Both the position numbers and the translations under genes were made by a program. From positions 186,001-250,000 of the forward strand of contig NZ_JBJURJ010000002.1 in the NCBI RefSeq assembly GCF_046098205.1: a stretch of 64,000 nucleotides of DNA, written 5' to 3'. Shown one piece after another: positions 15,635-24,713 of the stretch. The DNA comes from Paenibacillus_AR mesotrionivorans. Its GTDB lineage: Bacteria; Bacillota; Bacilli; Paenibacillales; NBRC-103111. Every line of letters starts with the position of its first letter. The stretch's first letter is position 1. The notes beneath the pieces were generated by a model. It was not told where the DNA came from. It saw only the letters and a list, made by a program, of their open reading frames with translations, and did not search any database.

Positions 15635-17482
15635 TTAGAAATTAATCCAAGGCTGGCTGCCCTTCGGTTCGGGATCAGAAGCAGCCGCTTTGGCGTTGCC
15701 GTAGGATTTGGATTGCTGCGGTCTTTTGGCAATTGTTTTTTTGAGGGTTGGTTTGGTCCGCCCTGCCACAGGAGCGCCCTTGATCGCTTGAGCTGCCGGC
15801 TCCACGGCAATGGCTTCCGTATGGGGGGCAGCATTTACAGGCAGATTGGACGCACTGTCAACGGCAAAAGCATACGGATTGGCATAAGGAGTAGCCACAG
15901 TGGGCAGGGAATGGACGGCTGCTTCATGACCGGGATAAAAGCCTGCGGGCTGCATGGCCCACGGGGCATTGTTCATGCCCGGCTGCTCCATCCAAGGGGC
16001 ATTGGCTGCCGCCGGCTGTACGGCCCACGGGTTTACCGGCTCCGGACAGGGCTGCTGCCACCCATACGGCTGCATCGCCCACGGATTCACTGGCTCAGGG
16101 CAAGGCTGCTGCGGCCATCCATAACCGGCCATCGGCTGCATGCCCCACGGCCCCTGTGCCGCCGGGAATTCGGGCCATACAGGGCCGGGTACTCCGACAC
16201 TTGCCCACGGGGATACCGCCCCGGGGTTCCCCCAAGGCTGGACTGACGGGCCCCAGTCCGGTCCGGCTGCCGGGTCCTGAATGGCGTAGGGCAATCCGGG
16301 GATGGTGCCCCCTCCGCAGCCGCAGTCATCCTGGCCCCAGGGCAGTGTTTGCGCCAGCGGCGATACGGCAGGTGGCGCATTGTTGCCCAGCCCCGGATAC
16401 GGCTGATTGGCCCAATCGGCAGTCGGATCGCAAGGCTCCTGTCCGGGAGGATACATAGCCATAGCCTCTACCGCAGGAACAGGCATCTGCCAGAAGGGAT
16501 GCTGCAGATCCTGGGCGCCTGCCGTTGCTTGGGGGAAAACAGGCAGCGGCGGCATCGGGTAACCTCCGTACGGCTGCTCCGGCCAAGGCGGACACGGTGC
16601 ATGTTTGGCCGTTTGTGCCGCTTCCACCACCGGCATAAACGGATTTACGTTGCTGGAAATGGGCTGGTTCACGGCAGGCTGCTCCGGCTTCTGGGCCGCC
16701 AGGGGAAGCACATTCTCGGGCGCCACATTACCGATGGTATACGGCGACTGGAATTGGGGCGTAGAAGACTTCTCCGTTACGGGAGATATGGCATTGGGGA
16801 ATGCGGGTTTTTCCGCAGCCTTCTCCACTGCTTTTTCTGCAACCTTCTCCGCTACTTTTTCGGCCACCTTCTCGGCAGCCTTTTCCACTGGCTTTTCCAC
16901 GGGCTTTTCAACCGGCTTTTCCACGGGCTTTTCGACCGGCTTCTCGACAGGCTTTTCGATGGGCTTTTCCACCGGCTTTTCTACCGGCTTCTCCACCACC
17001 GGCGGTGCAGGGGCAGGCTGCGGCGCTTCCACCACCGGCTTTTGCTCCGTTGCCTTCGGCTTCAGCAGCTCCGCTTTGGGGGAGGTAGCGGCTTTTTTGC
17101 CGATGGAGGCGGACCAGCCGGCATGCCCTCCCTGGAATCCGCTGCCGGAATCCTTGGGAATGTAAACCGTATCCCCCGACAGCAGCACACTGGGGTTTTT
17201 CAGGTGGGGATTGGCATTAATCAGCGCCTGCAGCGGCACCTCCCATGCCTTGGAGATCTTCCACAAGGTGTCGCCCTGGGCCACGGTGTGCTTGTGCTTG
17301 TACTCGACCGGCGGCGTAGGGGCAGAACCGGAAGCTGCGGGAATTTTCACCTTTTGCCCCACCGCTATCTGATCCGGATCAGCAATCTGGGGGTTGGCTG
17401 CCTTCAGCTGCTCCAGGCTGACGCCGTACTTCTTGGCTATTTCGAACAGAGTATCTCCTTGCTTGACAATATGAATCTTCAA
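15635..17482 (-). CDS. safA: SafA-like LysM spore coat morphogenetic protein
   Basis: The start is TTG 17482, ten bases after GGGAGG, giving the conserved beginning KIHIVKQGDTLFEIAKKYGV. The 615-residue protein has two LysM repeats (about 2-48 and 64-110) that bind peptidoglycan, a Lys/Glu/Pro/Val repeat tract of tandem PVEK units (about 165-225), and then a long Pro/Gln/Trp/Gly-rich region with repeated PCPEPVNPWA and WAMQP motifs. B. subtilis SafA (387 residues) has one LysM and a similar low-complexity tail, and organises inner coat assembly at the spore cortex. The second LysM and the repeat expansion make this protein considerably longer. It contains scattered cysteines that could support coat cross-linking. 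Confidence 0.82.
   Translation of the reverse strand: MKIHIVKQGDTLFEIAKKYGVSLEQLKAANPQIADPDQIAVGQKVKIPAASGSAPTPPVEYKHKHTVAQGDTLWKISKAWEVPLQALINANPHLKNPSVLLSGDTVYIPKDSGSGFQGGHAGWSASIGKKAATSPKAELLKPKATEQKPVVEAPQPAPAPPVVEKPVEKPVEKPIEKPVEKPVEKPVEKPVEKPVEKPVEKAAEKVAEKVAEKVAEKAVEKAAEKPAFPNAISPVTEKSSTPQFQSPYTIGNVAPENVLPLAAQKPEQPAVNQPISSNVNPFMPVVEAAQTAKHAPCPPWPEQPYGGYPMPPLPVFPQATAGAQDLQHPFWQMPVPAVEAMAMYPPGQEPCDPTADWANQPYPGLGNNAPPAVSPLAQTLPWGQDDCGCGGGTIPGLPYAIQDPAAGPDWGPSVQPWGNPGAVSPWASVGVPGPVWPEFPAAQGPWGMQPMAGYGWPQQPCPEPVNPWAMQPYGWQQPCPEPVNPWAVQPAAANAPWMEQPGMNNAPWAMQPAGFYPGHEAAVHSLPTVATPYANPYAFAVDSASNLPVNAAPHTEAIAVEPAAQAIKGAPVAGRTKPTLKKTIAKRPQQSKSYGNAKAAASDPEPKGSQPWINF
16810..17000 (-). repeat. Tandem coding repeat (PVEK/AEKV units) inside safA-like gene
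   Basis: About fifteen 12-base units encode PVEK, PIEK, AEKV or AEKA. Third-position changes between units show they are not freshly duplicated. Such tracts can change length by slippage, so unit number may differ between strains. Confidence 0.85.
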
Positions 17483-17653
17483 TCGGATAACCTCCCGTAC
17501 ATAAATTTGCGGTTTTACCGCATTGGATTGCACATACCCGCTCTCCAATAACTCCCTTCATCATATGCAGCCTCTAGGCGAATGACATCCCCCATTTAGG
17601 GACTATCTAAAAACTCTTCCGGATTTCTAAGACAGCCCCTGTCCAGAATTGCG

Positions 17654-17690
17654 AAAAAACCCTCCATACACCATATGGTGAGGAGGGTTT
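17654..17690 (-). terminator. Terminator of the amino-acid operon ending in ilvE
   Basis: On the minus strand AAACCCTCC pairs with GGAGGGTTT around an inner CACCATATGGTG palindrome, followed by TTTTTT. It lies 57 bases beyond the ilvE stop. Confidence 0.85.
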
Positions 17691-17747
17691 GTCTTATAAC
17701 GGGAAAAGCATGGCTTGGGAAAAAAATGGTCCGGGACCGACAGGCTC

Positions 17748-18623
17748 CTAGATCTTGTAGCCGTCAAGCTCCACGATGCCGCGGAACTCCTTCAACAGAC
17801 GGGTGGTGACAGGGCCGGCCTTGCCTTCGCCGATAGTGCGTCCATCCACCTCGCGGACAGCGATAACCTCTGCCGCGGTGCCGGTGAAGAACACCTCATC
17901 CGCCACATACACATCATGCAGGGTGAAGGGCTCTTCCTTCAGCGGAATGCCATGTTTGGCGCACAGCTCGATAATGGCCAGACGGGTAATCCCCTCCAGC
18001 GCGCCGCAATAACAGGGGGGAGTAAACACAACGCCGCGTTTTATGATAAAAATATTGTCTGACGAGCCCTCTGCTACATACCCCTGGGAGTTTAGCATAA
18101 TCGCTTCGCCGACTCCGGCCAGGTTGGACTGGATTTTCACCAGAATATTGTTCAGATAATTCAAGGATTTGATCTTGGGGTTCAACGCGTCCGGCAAATT
18201 CCGGCGGGGGGAAACGGAGATGGTCTTCAGACCGTTCACATAGGCTTCCTCCGGATAAATGGCCAGCTGCTCCGCAATGATAATCACATTGGCTTTGGGG
18301 GAACGGCGGGGGTCAAGACCCAGATCGCCGGGGCCGCGGGATACGACCAAACGGATATAGCCGTTTTTGAGATTATTCTTGCGGAGGGTTTCGGCTACCG
18401 CCTCCTGCATCTCCTCATAGGACAAGGGGATCTCCAGCATGATGGACTTGGCCGAATCGTACAGACGGTCCAGATGCTCTCTTAGTTTAAAGATATTCCC
18501 GTTATACAGCCGGATACCCTCGAAAATCCCGTCTCCATACAAAAATCCGTGGTCATACACGGAAACCTTGGCATTTTCCTTCGTGACAAACTCTCCGTTG
18601 AGATAAATCCATTGCTCCGACAT
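17748..18623 (-). CDS. ilvE: Branched-chain amino acid aminotransferase
   Basis: The 291-residue class IV aminotransferase starts at ATG 18623, overlapping the pheA stop (TAATG), so translation is probably coupled. The family start YLNGEFVTKENAKVSVYDHGFLYGDGIFEG is evident in the first 40 residues, in pieces up to GDGIFEGIR. The PLP lysine lies in PKIKSLNYLNN (near residue 154), and the cofactor loop is GYVAEGSSDNIF. It transfers amino groups between glutamate and branched-chain 2-oxoacids; some relatives act on D-amino acids or aromatic oxoacids, and its place after pheA makes a contribution to phenylalanine transamination possible. It is the last gene of the operon. Confidence 0.88.
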   Translation of the reverse strand: MSEQWIYLNGEFVTKENAKVSVYDHGFLYGDGIFEGIRLYNGNIFKLREHLDRLYDSAKSIMLEIPLSYEEMQEAVAETLRKNNLKNGYIRLVVSRGPGDLGLDPRRSPKANVIIIAEQLAIYPEEAYVNGLKTISVSPRRNLPDALNPKIKSLNYLNNILVKIQSNLAGVGEAIMLNSQGYVAEGSSDNIFIIKRGVVFTPPCYCGALEGITRLAIIELCAKHGIPLKEEPFTLHDVYVADEVFFTGTAAEVIAVREVDGRTIGEGKAGPVTTRLLKEFRGIVELDGYKI

Positions 18624-19513
18624 TACGCCTGAACCTCCTTCAGAATTTCGTAGGGATAGCTGGGATAGGAGCCCAGTACGCGGACCATACAGCCCAGAGC
18701 TTCAATTTCCTCCAGAGCGGCAGGCAATAGTACCGATTCCGTCGTTCCTTCCACATCGATATAGAAATAATAGCTGCCAAGCTTCAGCTTGGTAGGACGG
18801 GATTCAATTTTGGTCAGGTTGATCCGGCGCCAGGCAAAGGCGGACAGCACCTGATGCAGAGCACCGGGAAAATCCTCCGGCAGGGTCACCAGAATGGTGG
18901 TTTTCCAGTTGTCCGAAGGCTGCAGCTCCGGCTTGTCCCGGCCGATGAGGACGAACCGGGTATAGTTATTGTGATGGTCGGTAATATTCTCCGCCAACAG
19001 GGCCAGATCATACATACGGCTGCCATGCTTTGTGCCGATGGCCGCCCAGCCCTTGCCCGGATTCTCCTTCACCAGACGGATGCCATGGGCCGTGCTGTTC
19101 ACATATTCGAATTCCACATCGGGCATATGCGCGTTCAGGAACCGGTGGCATTGGGCAATGGCCACATCCTTGGAGAAGATCTTGCGGATGCGGGCATAAT
19201 CGGGTCCGCCGCCGTTCTTCAGCAGCAGCTCGTCCCCGTGGCCGATGAGATTCTGCCTGGAGGGATAGGTCCACTCCGCCCGGATCGGCGGGCTGTCCTC
19301 CTGAACCAGGGAATCCACATGCATACGGACAGAACCCTCGATGGTGTTCTCGATGGGAACAACTCCATAATCAATGGAGCCGTCCACCGCAGCGGCAAAA
19401 ATATCCGCCACCAGCTTAAACGGGAAGAAGGCATGCTGTTCCCCCTGGAAAAATAATGCCGCCGACTCATGGGAAACCGTCCCCTCAGGGCCTAAATAAC
19501 CAATGCGCTTCAC
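18623..19513 (-). CDS. pheA: Prephenate dehydratase
   Basis: The start is GTG 19513 with AAGGAGAGG seven bases upstream, giving the family beginning KRIGYLGPEGTVSHESA; longer forms starting near 19570 would run into thrB without a ribosome site. The 296-residue protein has the dehydratase domain (about 1-190, with the conserved VPIENTIEGSV and NYTRFVLIGR) and a C-terminal ACT domain (about 205-280) containing ESRPTKLKLGSYYFYID, the usual phenylalanine-sensing segment. It converts prephenate to phenylpyruvate, the committed step to phenylalanine, with feedback inhibition through the ACT domain. Confidence 0.93.
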   Translation of the reverse strand: MKRIGYLGPEGTVSHESAALFFQGEQHAFFPFKLVADIFAAAVDGSIDYGVVPIENTIEGSVRMHVDSLVQEDSPPIRAEWTYPSRQNLIGHGDELLLKNGGGPDYARIRKIFSKDVAIAQCHRFLNAHMPDVEFEYVNSTAHGIRLVKENPGKGWAAIGTKHGSRMYDLALLAENITDHHNNYTRFVLIGRDKPELQPSDNWKTTILVTLPEDFPGALHQVLSAFAWRRINLTKIESRPTKLKLGSYYFYIDVEGTTESVLLPAALEEIEALGCMVRVLGSYPSYPYEILKEVQA

Positions 19514-19566
19514 TCCCGAACCTCTCCTTATCGTCACTGCAGCGAAATAAGCACCGCTAGATTTCA

Positions 19567-20547
19567 TCACAGCTCCTTGATGTTTTCGATAAATGTACCT
19601 GAAGGAGATTCCGGTGTCAAGAGTGTGAGCTGCGGGCCTTCGCGGTCAGGCATCAGCCACAGGGTATCCGCTTCGATTCCGGCGGCTCCGAAGCTCTTGT
19701 GCAGGAACTGCTCCAGCTCCTCCTTGCGGCCCGATTCCCGGTCAACCAAAGCAAACATCGTGGGACCTGCACCGGACAGAGCGATCCCCAACGCTCCATG
19801 CTCGGGGGCATCCCGGAGAATCTCCGCCATGCCCGGCACCAGTGAGGCACGGTAGGGTTGGTGAAGCGCATCCTGCATGGCGTGGCGGATCATCTCCAGC
19901 CGGCCTGTGCACAAGGCCGCCACCAGCACATTGGAATGGCCTACATTGAATACGGCGTCCTTCATGGACAGCTCCTTGGGCAGCACATTCCGGGCCTTTT
20001 CCGTGGAGAGCTGGAACCTGGGGATGGCTACCAGGGCCTCCAGCCGCGGGTGGGGCTCCACCTTGATGCATTCCGCCCGTTCCCCGTCCCAGAAGGCTAC
20101 GGCTAACCCTCCAAAAAGAGAAGCCCCCACATTGTCCGGATGCTTCTCCATGGCGCTGGCCATCTGGAACAAATCATCAGTTGACAAGGGTGAGCCGATC
20201 AAGGCGTTGGCCGCTGTCAGAGCACCTACAATCGTAGAAGCGCTGCTCCCCAGCCCCCGGGTCAAGGGAACGTCGCTGTACATGGAAACCTCTAGCTCCG
20301 GTACATTCACACCCGCTTTGCGGAACACCTGCTGGGCCACCTTGTACACCAGATTGGTTTTGTCCGTGGGCAGCCCTTTATCCGCCAACTGCTCCCCATA
20401 ATAATGAAACTCCGTCCGATCCTTGGCAGCACGCATTTCAATCCAGGTATATAAGGAAAGTGCCAGGCCAAGAGAATCGAAGCCCGGTCCCAGATTGGCC
20501 GTGCTGGCCGGAACCCGGACCCGGACTCCTTCGATATGCTTCGACAT
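19567..20547 (-). CDS. thrB: Homoserine kinase
   Basis: The start at ATG 20547 follows AAAGGAG. The 326-residue GHMP-family kinase shows the N-terminal VPASTANLGPGFDSLGLAL, the phosphate-binding loop PLTRGLGSSASTIVGAL (near residue 92) and the C-terminal LSGAGPTMFAL motif. It phosphorylates homoserine for threonine synthesis. It follows hom by 13 bases. No threonine synthase (thrC) lies in the window, which is unusual because Bacillales normally group hom-thrC-thrB. Confidence 0.93.
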   Translation of the reverse strand: MSKHIEGVRVRVPASTANLGPGFDSLGLALSLYTWIEMRAAKDRTEFHYYGEQLADKGLPTDKTNLVYKVAQQVFRKAGVNVPELEVSMYSDVPLTRGLGSSASTIVGALTAANALIGSPLSTDDLFQMASAMEKHPDNVGASLFGGLAVAFWDGERAECIKVEPHPRLEALVAIPRFQLSTEKARNVLPKELSMKDAVFNVGHSNVLVAALCTGRLEMIRHAMQDALHQPYRASLVPGMAEILRDAPEHGALGIALSGAGPTMFALVDRESGRKEELEQFLHKSFGAAGIEADTLWLMPDREGPQLTLLTPESPSGTFIENIKEL

Positions 20548-20560
20548 GTTCGTTTCTCCT

Positions 20561-21844
20561 TTAGCCTTCCACACGGTAGACGCTTTTGATTTCCTGCACC
20601 ACATCCAGCTTGTTGAAGGCGTCCAGCACCTGGTTCATGGCCGCCTGGTTGGCGGTGTGGGTAATGATGATAATTTCAGCCATGGGGTTAACAGGATTGG
20701 GCTGCTGGTTCACGGACTCCAGACTGACCTCATTGTCGGCGAACACCTGGGTAATCCGGGCCAGAACCCCTGCCTTATCTGCTACGTGCAAAAGAATATA
20801 AAATTTCGAGCAGATTTGGGAGTCCGGCCTCAGCTTCTTTTCCTTGTAAGCCAAGGTAGCCGTCCGGCCGTTAACGCCCATACGCAGGTTCTTCACCACA
20901 TTCACCAGGTCAGACACGATGGATGTCGCCGTAGGCAGCTCGCCTGCACCTGGTCCGTAAAACATGGTTTCCCCCACCGATTCCCCATACACATATACGG
21001 CGTTGAACACACCGTTGACGGAGGCCAGCGGGTGGGTGGTTTTCACCATGGTGGGCTGCACGCTGACGCTGATTTCGTCCTGTTGGCATTCGGCGATGCC
21101 CAGCAGCTTGATTTCGTAGCCCAGCCGTTTGCCGTAGGCAATGTCCTCCTTGCTCACCTTGCGGATGCCCTCCACCTTCACATCGGTCAAATCTACATTG
21201 GTACGGAAGGCCAAGGTAGCCAGAATGGTCATCTTGCGGGCAGCATCCAGGCCGTCCACATCCGAGCTGGGATTGGCTTCGGCATAACCCAACTGCTGGG
21301 CTTCCCTCAGCACATCCTCATAGGCGGCGCCTTTTTTGCTCATTTTGGTCAAAATATAGTTGGTGGTGCCGTTCACGATTCCCATCACCTTGGTGATCCG
21401 GTCAGAGGAAAAACTCTCCGTCAGCGTCCGGATAATGGGAATGCCGCCGGCTACACTGGCTTCATAGAAAACATCGCAGCCATGGGCTGCGGCTTCGGTC
21501 ATGATTTCCTCCCCGTGCAGAGCCATCAGGTCCTTGTTGGCGGTGACAATATGCTTGCCCCGGGAAATTGCCTCCAGCACATAGCTTTTGGCGGGTTCGA
21601 TACCGCCCATCACCTCAATGACCACATCTATATCGGGATTGGCAATAATGTCCGCAGGTTTGTCGGTTAATACCCCGTCCCCAAAAGCAACAGGCCGGGC
21701 TTTGGATACATCCTGAACCAGCACCTTCTCAATATGGATTCCCAGACCCGTCTGTCTTTGCAGGTCCTCCTGATGTCCCTCTACGATTCGCACAACCCCG
21801 GTCCCTACCGTACCCAGGCCGAGCAAACCCACTTTGATGGTCAC
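20561..21844 (-). CDS. hom: Homoserine dehydrogenase
   Basis: The start is GTG 21844 behind AGGAGG. The 427-residue protein has the N-terminal NAD(P) fold (GLLGLGTVGTGVVRI), the catalytic domain (TANKDLMALHG and GGIPIIRTLTESFSSDRI near residue 145) and a C-terminal ACT domain beginning with FYILLHVADKAGVLARI. It reduces aspartate semialdehyde to homoserine, feeding threonine and methionine; the ACT domain allows threonine feedback. It lies 57 bases after the pheB gene in the same direction. Confidence 0.94.
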   Translation of the reverse strand: MTIKVGLLGLGTVGTGVVRIVEGHQEDLQRQTGLGIHIEKVLVQDVSKARPVAFGDGVLTDKPADIIANPDIDVVIEVMGGIEPAKSYVLEAISRGKHIVTANKDLMALHGEEIMTEAAAHGCDVFYEASVAGGIPIIRTLTESFSSDRITKVMGIVNGTTNYILTKMSKKGAAYEDVLREAQQLGYAEANPSSDVDGLDAARKMTILATLAFRTNVDLTDVKVEGIRKVSKEDIAYGKRLGYEIKLLGIAECQQDEISVSVQPTMVKTTHPLASVNGVFNAVYVYGESVGETMFYGPGAGELPTATSIVSDLVNVVKNLRMGVNGRTATLAYKEKKLRPDSQICSKFYILLHVADKAGVLARITQVFADNEVSLESVNQQPNPVNPMAEIIIITHTANQAAMNQVLDAFNKLDVVQEIKSVYRVEG

Positions 21845-21901
21845 AGTGATTCCTCCTGTTCTCTCTCTTTCTATTGTAAGGCGCAGACGCTCCGTTATGG
21901 C

Positions 21902-22354
21902 CTAACCCTGTCCGACAATGGACACTCGCTTCACCCCGTCATGGCCGCGCAGTGTTTCAATAAAGGTGACAAACTGCTCACCCATCAGGGAAGTATCCAC
22001 GGAAATGACTACATTGGCCATTCCCTGAAGAGGGATGGATTGGTGAATGGTCAGTACATTGCCCTCCAGGCCGGCAATCAGCCCCAGCACCTTGGACAGG
22101 ATGCCCGAACGGTTCTCCAAATCCATGGAGATGGTCACAATCCGTTCCCGCTCCAGCTTGCTCAGAGGAAAAATGCCGTCCTTGTATTTATAGAAAGCGC
22201 TGCGGGAAAGCCCTGCCTTATCCACGGCTTCATGAATGGTTCTGGCCTGGCCCTGCGCCAGCATTTCCTTAACTTGCATGGTCTTGACCAGCGCTTCCGG
22301 CAAAATGTCTTGGCGTACCAAGTAGTAGCGATCATTGATTTTCGTTTCCGACAT
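21902..22354 (-). CDS. pheB: ACT-domain protein PheB (UPF0735 family)
   Basis: The start is taken at ATG 22354 (MSETKINDRYYLVRQDIL), with a weak GAGAGGACG upstream; the in-frame codons further upstream lack a ribosome site. The 150-residue protein has an N-terminal helix-turn-helix-like segment (TIHEAVDKAGLSRSAFYKYKDGIF) and a C-terminal ACT domain (SMDLENRSGILSKVLGLIAG). Homologues in Bacillus lie between obg and pheA and are thought to regulate aromatic amino acid metabolism, though no activity is firmly known. Here it is the first gene of the hom-thrB-pheA-ilvE unit. Confidence 0.9.
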   Translation of the reverse strand: MSETKINDRYYLVRQDILPEALVKTMQVKEMLAQGQARTIHEAVDKAGLSRSAFYKYKDGIFPLSKLERERIVTISMDLENRSGILSKVLGLIAGLEGNVLTIHQSIPLQGMANVVISVDTSLMGEQFVTFIETLRGHDGVKRVSIVGQG

Positions 22355-22569
22355 TCCGGATTTCGTCCTCTCCAAAGAGACTTTTGTTTTCGTATTGTGG
22401 ACATTATACCGGAAGGTATTGAATCCGGCAATAGGCCCCGCAATAATTGTACTTTTTATGACAAACGGGCTGTCATGTTATGGCATCTCCCACGTTATCA
22501 TACAAAGAAAATTGAGGACAAGCAAGGCAGTAAACAGAACACACAGAACAGTTGGAGTGATGGCAAAGA

Positions 22570-22582
22570 CAGCGGACCGCTG
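22570..22582. promoter_or_regulatory. Short palindrome before the nudix gene
   Basis: CAGCGGACCGCTG is a 6+1+6 palindrome directly upstream of TACAAT (22584-22589), a possible -10 for the nudix gene. The rest of the 281-base divergent gap (22355-22635) shows no other structure I can name. Confidence 0.35.
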
Positions 22583-22635
22583 TTACAATGTAGCCATGCC
22601 GGATGTCAGAAACTACACCTAAGGAGAGGTCAGAT

Positions 22636-23160
22636 ATGTATTCCCTGAGATTGATTGCCGTAGCCATGCTGTTCCATGAAGACAGGCTCTTGATGATGAA
22701 GCGTTCCCCCAACCGTACCTTGTCTCCGGGACAATGGGCTGGTATAGGAGGGCATCTGGAGCCATACGAGATGGCGGCCCCCCTTGCTGCCTGTTTGCGG
22801 GAGGTAGAGGAGGAAACGGGACTTCTGTCTGAAGATATTGAGGGTCTGGAGCTGCGGTATATCGTCACCCGGCTCAGCGGCACCGATCTGCGGCAGCAGT
22901 TCGTGTTCGCAGGCCGCGCCAAAACAGATAAGCTCTCCCGCACGGATGAGGGAGAGCTGCATTGGATCCCCCGGGATGAAATTCTGAACCGGGATATCCC
23001 CTATGTGTATCGGAGCCTCTTGGAGCATTACCTGCAATTTGGCGCAGCCGGGGGACTGTGGGCGGGAACCGCCACCTTGTCGGGGCAAACCGAGGACGCA
23101 GACGGCGGGCATAAGCCCAACATGATCTGGGTGCCGCTTCATGACCCTCTTTTGCTGTAA
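22636..23160 (+). CDS. Nudix hydrolase
   Basis: The 174-residue protein starts at ATG 22636 with AAGGAGAGG upstream. The Nudix box is complete: GGHLEPYEMAAPLAACLREVEEETGL (in two overlapping parts, GGHLEP and REVEEETGL), near residues 42-67. Such enzymes cleave nucleoside diphosphates linked to another group; the MutT/8-oxo-dGTP-like architecture is typical but the substrate cannot be fixed. It is encoded opposite to all its neighbours, between pheB and the trpD2-like gene, where Bacillus has obg and pheB side by side, so it looks like an insertion into an ancestral operon. Confidence 0.9.
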   Translation: MYSLRLIAVAMLFHEDRLLMMKRSPNRTLSPGQWAGIGGHLEPYEMAAPLAACLREVEEETGLLSEDIEGLELRYIVTRLSGTDLRQQFVFAGRAKTDKLSRTDEGELHWIPRDEILNRDIPYVYRSLLEHYLQFGAAGGLWAGTATLSGQTEDADGGHKPNMIWVPLHDPLLL

Positions 23161-23171
23161 ACCTCCGTTGT

Positions 23172-24239
23172 TCACGCGCCTGCCGCCTCATTCTTCGACC
23201 GGGAACTCTCCGGCGTGTAACCAGCGGCCAGGTCCCGCCACTTTTTCAGGACTTTCCAAGCTTCCTTGCGGGCATACAGCTCCCGGGCCAGCTGGAAGCC
23301 CTCCTCGTAGGTGGAAACCTTCTCATTCCAGTACAGCCGCAAGCCCGCATTATAAATGACATGCTCCCGCTCGTTCATTATCTCCGGCGCATCATCCCCC
23401 TGGATGAGCCGCTCCAGCAGCTCCAGCTGGCGTCCGGGAGAAGCCGGCTCCAGCACATATCCGGAGAAGCCGAAGGTGGACGGCTCCAGAATAGCCGTTT
23501 CATCCGTATCAGCGGAAATAATCCGGATCGTGGAGCTTTTGGCGATGGAGAGATCCTCCGAACCTTCCATTCCCTGCACGATAAAAGCTTTTTTGATGCC
23601 TGCCTTGGGTAGAATCTCCACCAGGCTTTCCACGGAAAACCGTTGCCCTGCGCCGATGAGCATCTGGTGGGAATGGACCGGATTGAGAATCCGCTCCACC
23701 TGGCCCATGAAGGTGTCCAGCCCCACCTCCTCCTGGAACCGCCTGATGCCGCCTAGCGCCGGGCACATTCTGTCGGTTCGGATATAACCGATCTTCACAG
23801 CGGCAAAAACGGCTTCCCAATCGCTGGCCGCCAAATCCGTCTGTATCCCCAGCCCCTGCAGCAAACCGCCCAGTGTGGCTCCATGTCCGGTAACCGCTCC
23901 CCCGCTGCCGTGCAGCACCTGGGCGAAGCCGACAGATGCCATCAGAAGACTTACCGGCAGAGTAACCGGCAGAATTTGACGGGGCGCATAAGCACCTGCG
24001 CAGTTGAGGGACTCAGAGAAGGAGGCGTATGGAAGCGAATACCTCCGGAACACATCCACAAACGCAGTCACCTCCTCGGTCGTCTCCCCCTTCATCCGCA
24101 CAGCCGTCAGAAACGCAGCCGTTTGCGCCTCTGTGGATTCTCCCCGTGCAATGGCATGAGCGGCGGCAACAGCCTCGTCATAGGTGAGGTTCCGGGCTTC
24201 CTTCTTGGTGGTGCCCACCGCTTTTATCCACTGTTTCAT
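23172..24239 (-). CDS. Anthranilate phosphoribosyltransferase-like protein (TrpD2/YbiB type)
   Basis: The start at ATG 24239 follows AAAGGAGG. The 355-residue protein has the TrpD fold: an N-terminal helical domain (LTYDEAVAAAHAIARGESTEAQTAAFLTAVRMKGET) in pieces recognisable as family-3 glycosyltransferase, and a C-terminal alpha/beta domain. The glycine-rich PRPP loop GTGGD of true TrpD is replaced by NCAGAYAPRQ, and VLHGSGG follows. This matches the TrpD2/YbiB group, whose studied members bind nucleic acid rather than make phosphoribosyl-anthranilate. There is no tryptophan gene around it. It converges with the nudix gene (12-base gap). Confidence 0.82.
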   Translation of the reverse strand: MKQWIKAVGTTKKEARNLTYDEAVAAAHAIARGESTEAQTAAFLTAVRMKGETTEEVTAFVDVFRRYSLPYASFSESLNCAGAYAPRQILPVTLPVSLLMASVGFAQVLHGSGGAVTGHGATLGGLLQGLGIQTDLAASDWEAVFAAVKIGYIRTDRMCPALGGIRRFQEEVGLDTFMGQVERILNPVHSHQMLIGAGQRFSVESLVEILPKAGIKKAFIVQGMEGSEDLSIAKSSTIRIISADTDETAILEPSTFGFSGYVLEPASPGRQLELLERLIQGDDAPEIMNEREHVIYNAGLRLYWNEKVSTYEEGFQLARELYARKEAWKVLKKWRDLAAGYTPESSRSKNEAAGA

Positions 24240-24644
24240 TTTGTAGCCTCCTTTAACCGGACATTCACGGGGACGGATACCCGTCCGACCATCCATACCG
24301 AGAAACCTTCATGGACCGGACATGAACATCTCCCTCCGAGCCTCTAATCCGTAAGATTATTTCTAATATTATCCATATATATGACATGATAGAAGAGATT
24401 AAATTACGAATTTCAGATATTCATTCATATACTCTTTATTATATGTGAGTATTCCTTACACTTCAAATATACAACGATGTCACAGAAAGTTCAACGTTCT
24501 TCCTCGGATTGTTGATGTTCCGCCATTCTTTTTGGGCGTTTATCCTGCTTTTGAGGAAAAGCTGGAGAAAAAGACGAATGGTTTCCCCCGCACCCGGGAG
24601 CAATATTCGCAGTCGCTCCGGCCACGTCTTCTTCCGGGATTAAC
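24240..24644. other. Intergenic region before the trpD2-like gene
   Basis: This 405-base gap holds an AT-rich stretch (about 24350-24480) suitable for promoters of the trpD2-like gene, and a more GC-rich half next to the obg terminator. I see no gene, RNA family or repeat in it. Confidence 0.5.
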
Positions 24645-24678
24645 AAAAAGACCCCCGGTTATCCTGCCCGGAGGTCTT
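24645..24678 (-). terminator. Terminator of spo0B-obg
   Basis: On the minus strand AAGACCTCCGG pairs with CCGGGGGTCTT (one bulge) and is followed by TTTTTG, 36 bases beyond the obg stop. Confidence 0.8.
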
Positions 24679-24713
24679 CCATGGCTGTGCCGCAGGCAAC
24701 ACTGCCTTAAGCC

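Noticed and set aside
16810..17000. CRISPR-like periodic repeats
   Set aside because: The 12-base periodicity is in frame and encodes PVEK-type repeats of a coat protein; there are no spacers.
16349..17551. Plus-strand open frame opposite the safA-like repeats, Arg/Leu-rich
   Set aside because: It mirrors the PVEK and Pro-rich coding repeats; the composition and lack of a ribosome site mark it as a shadow.
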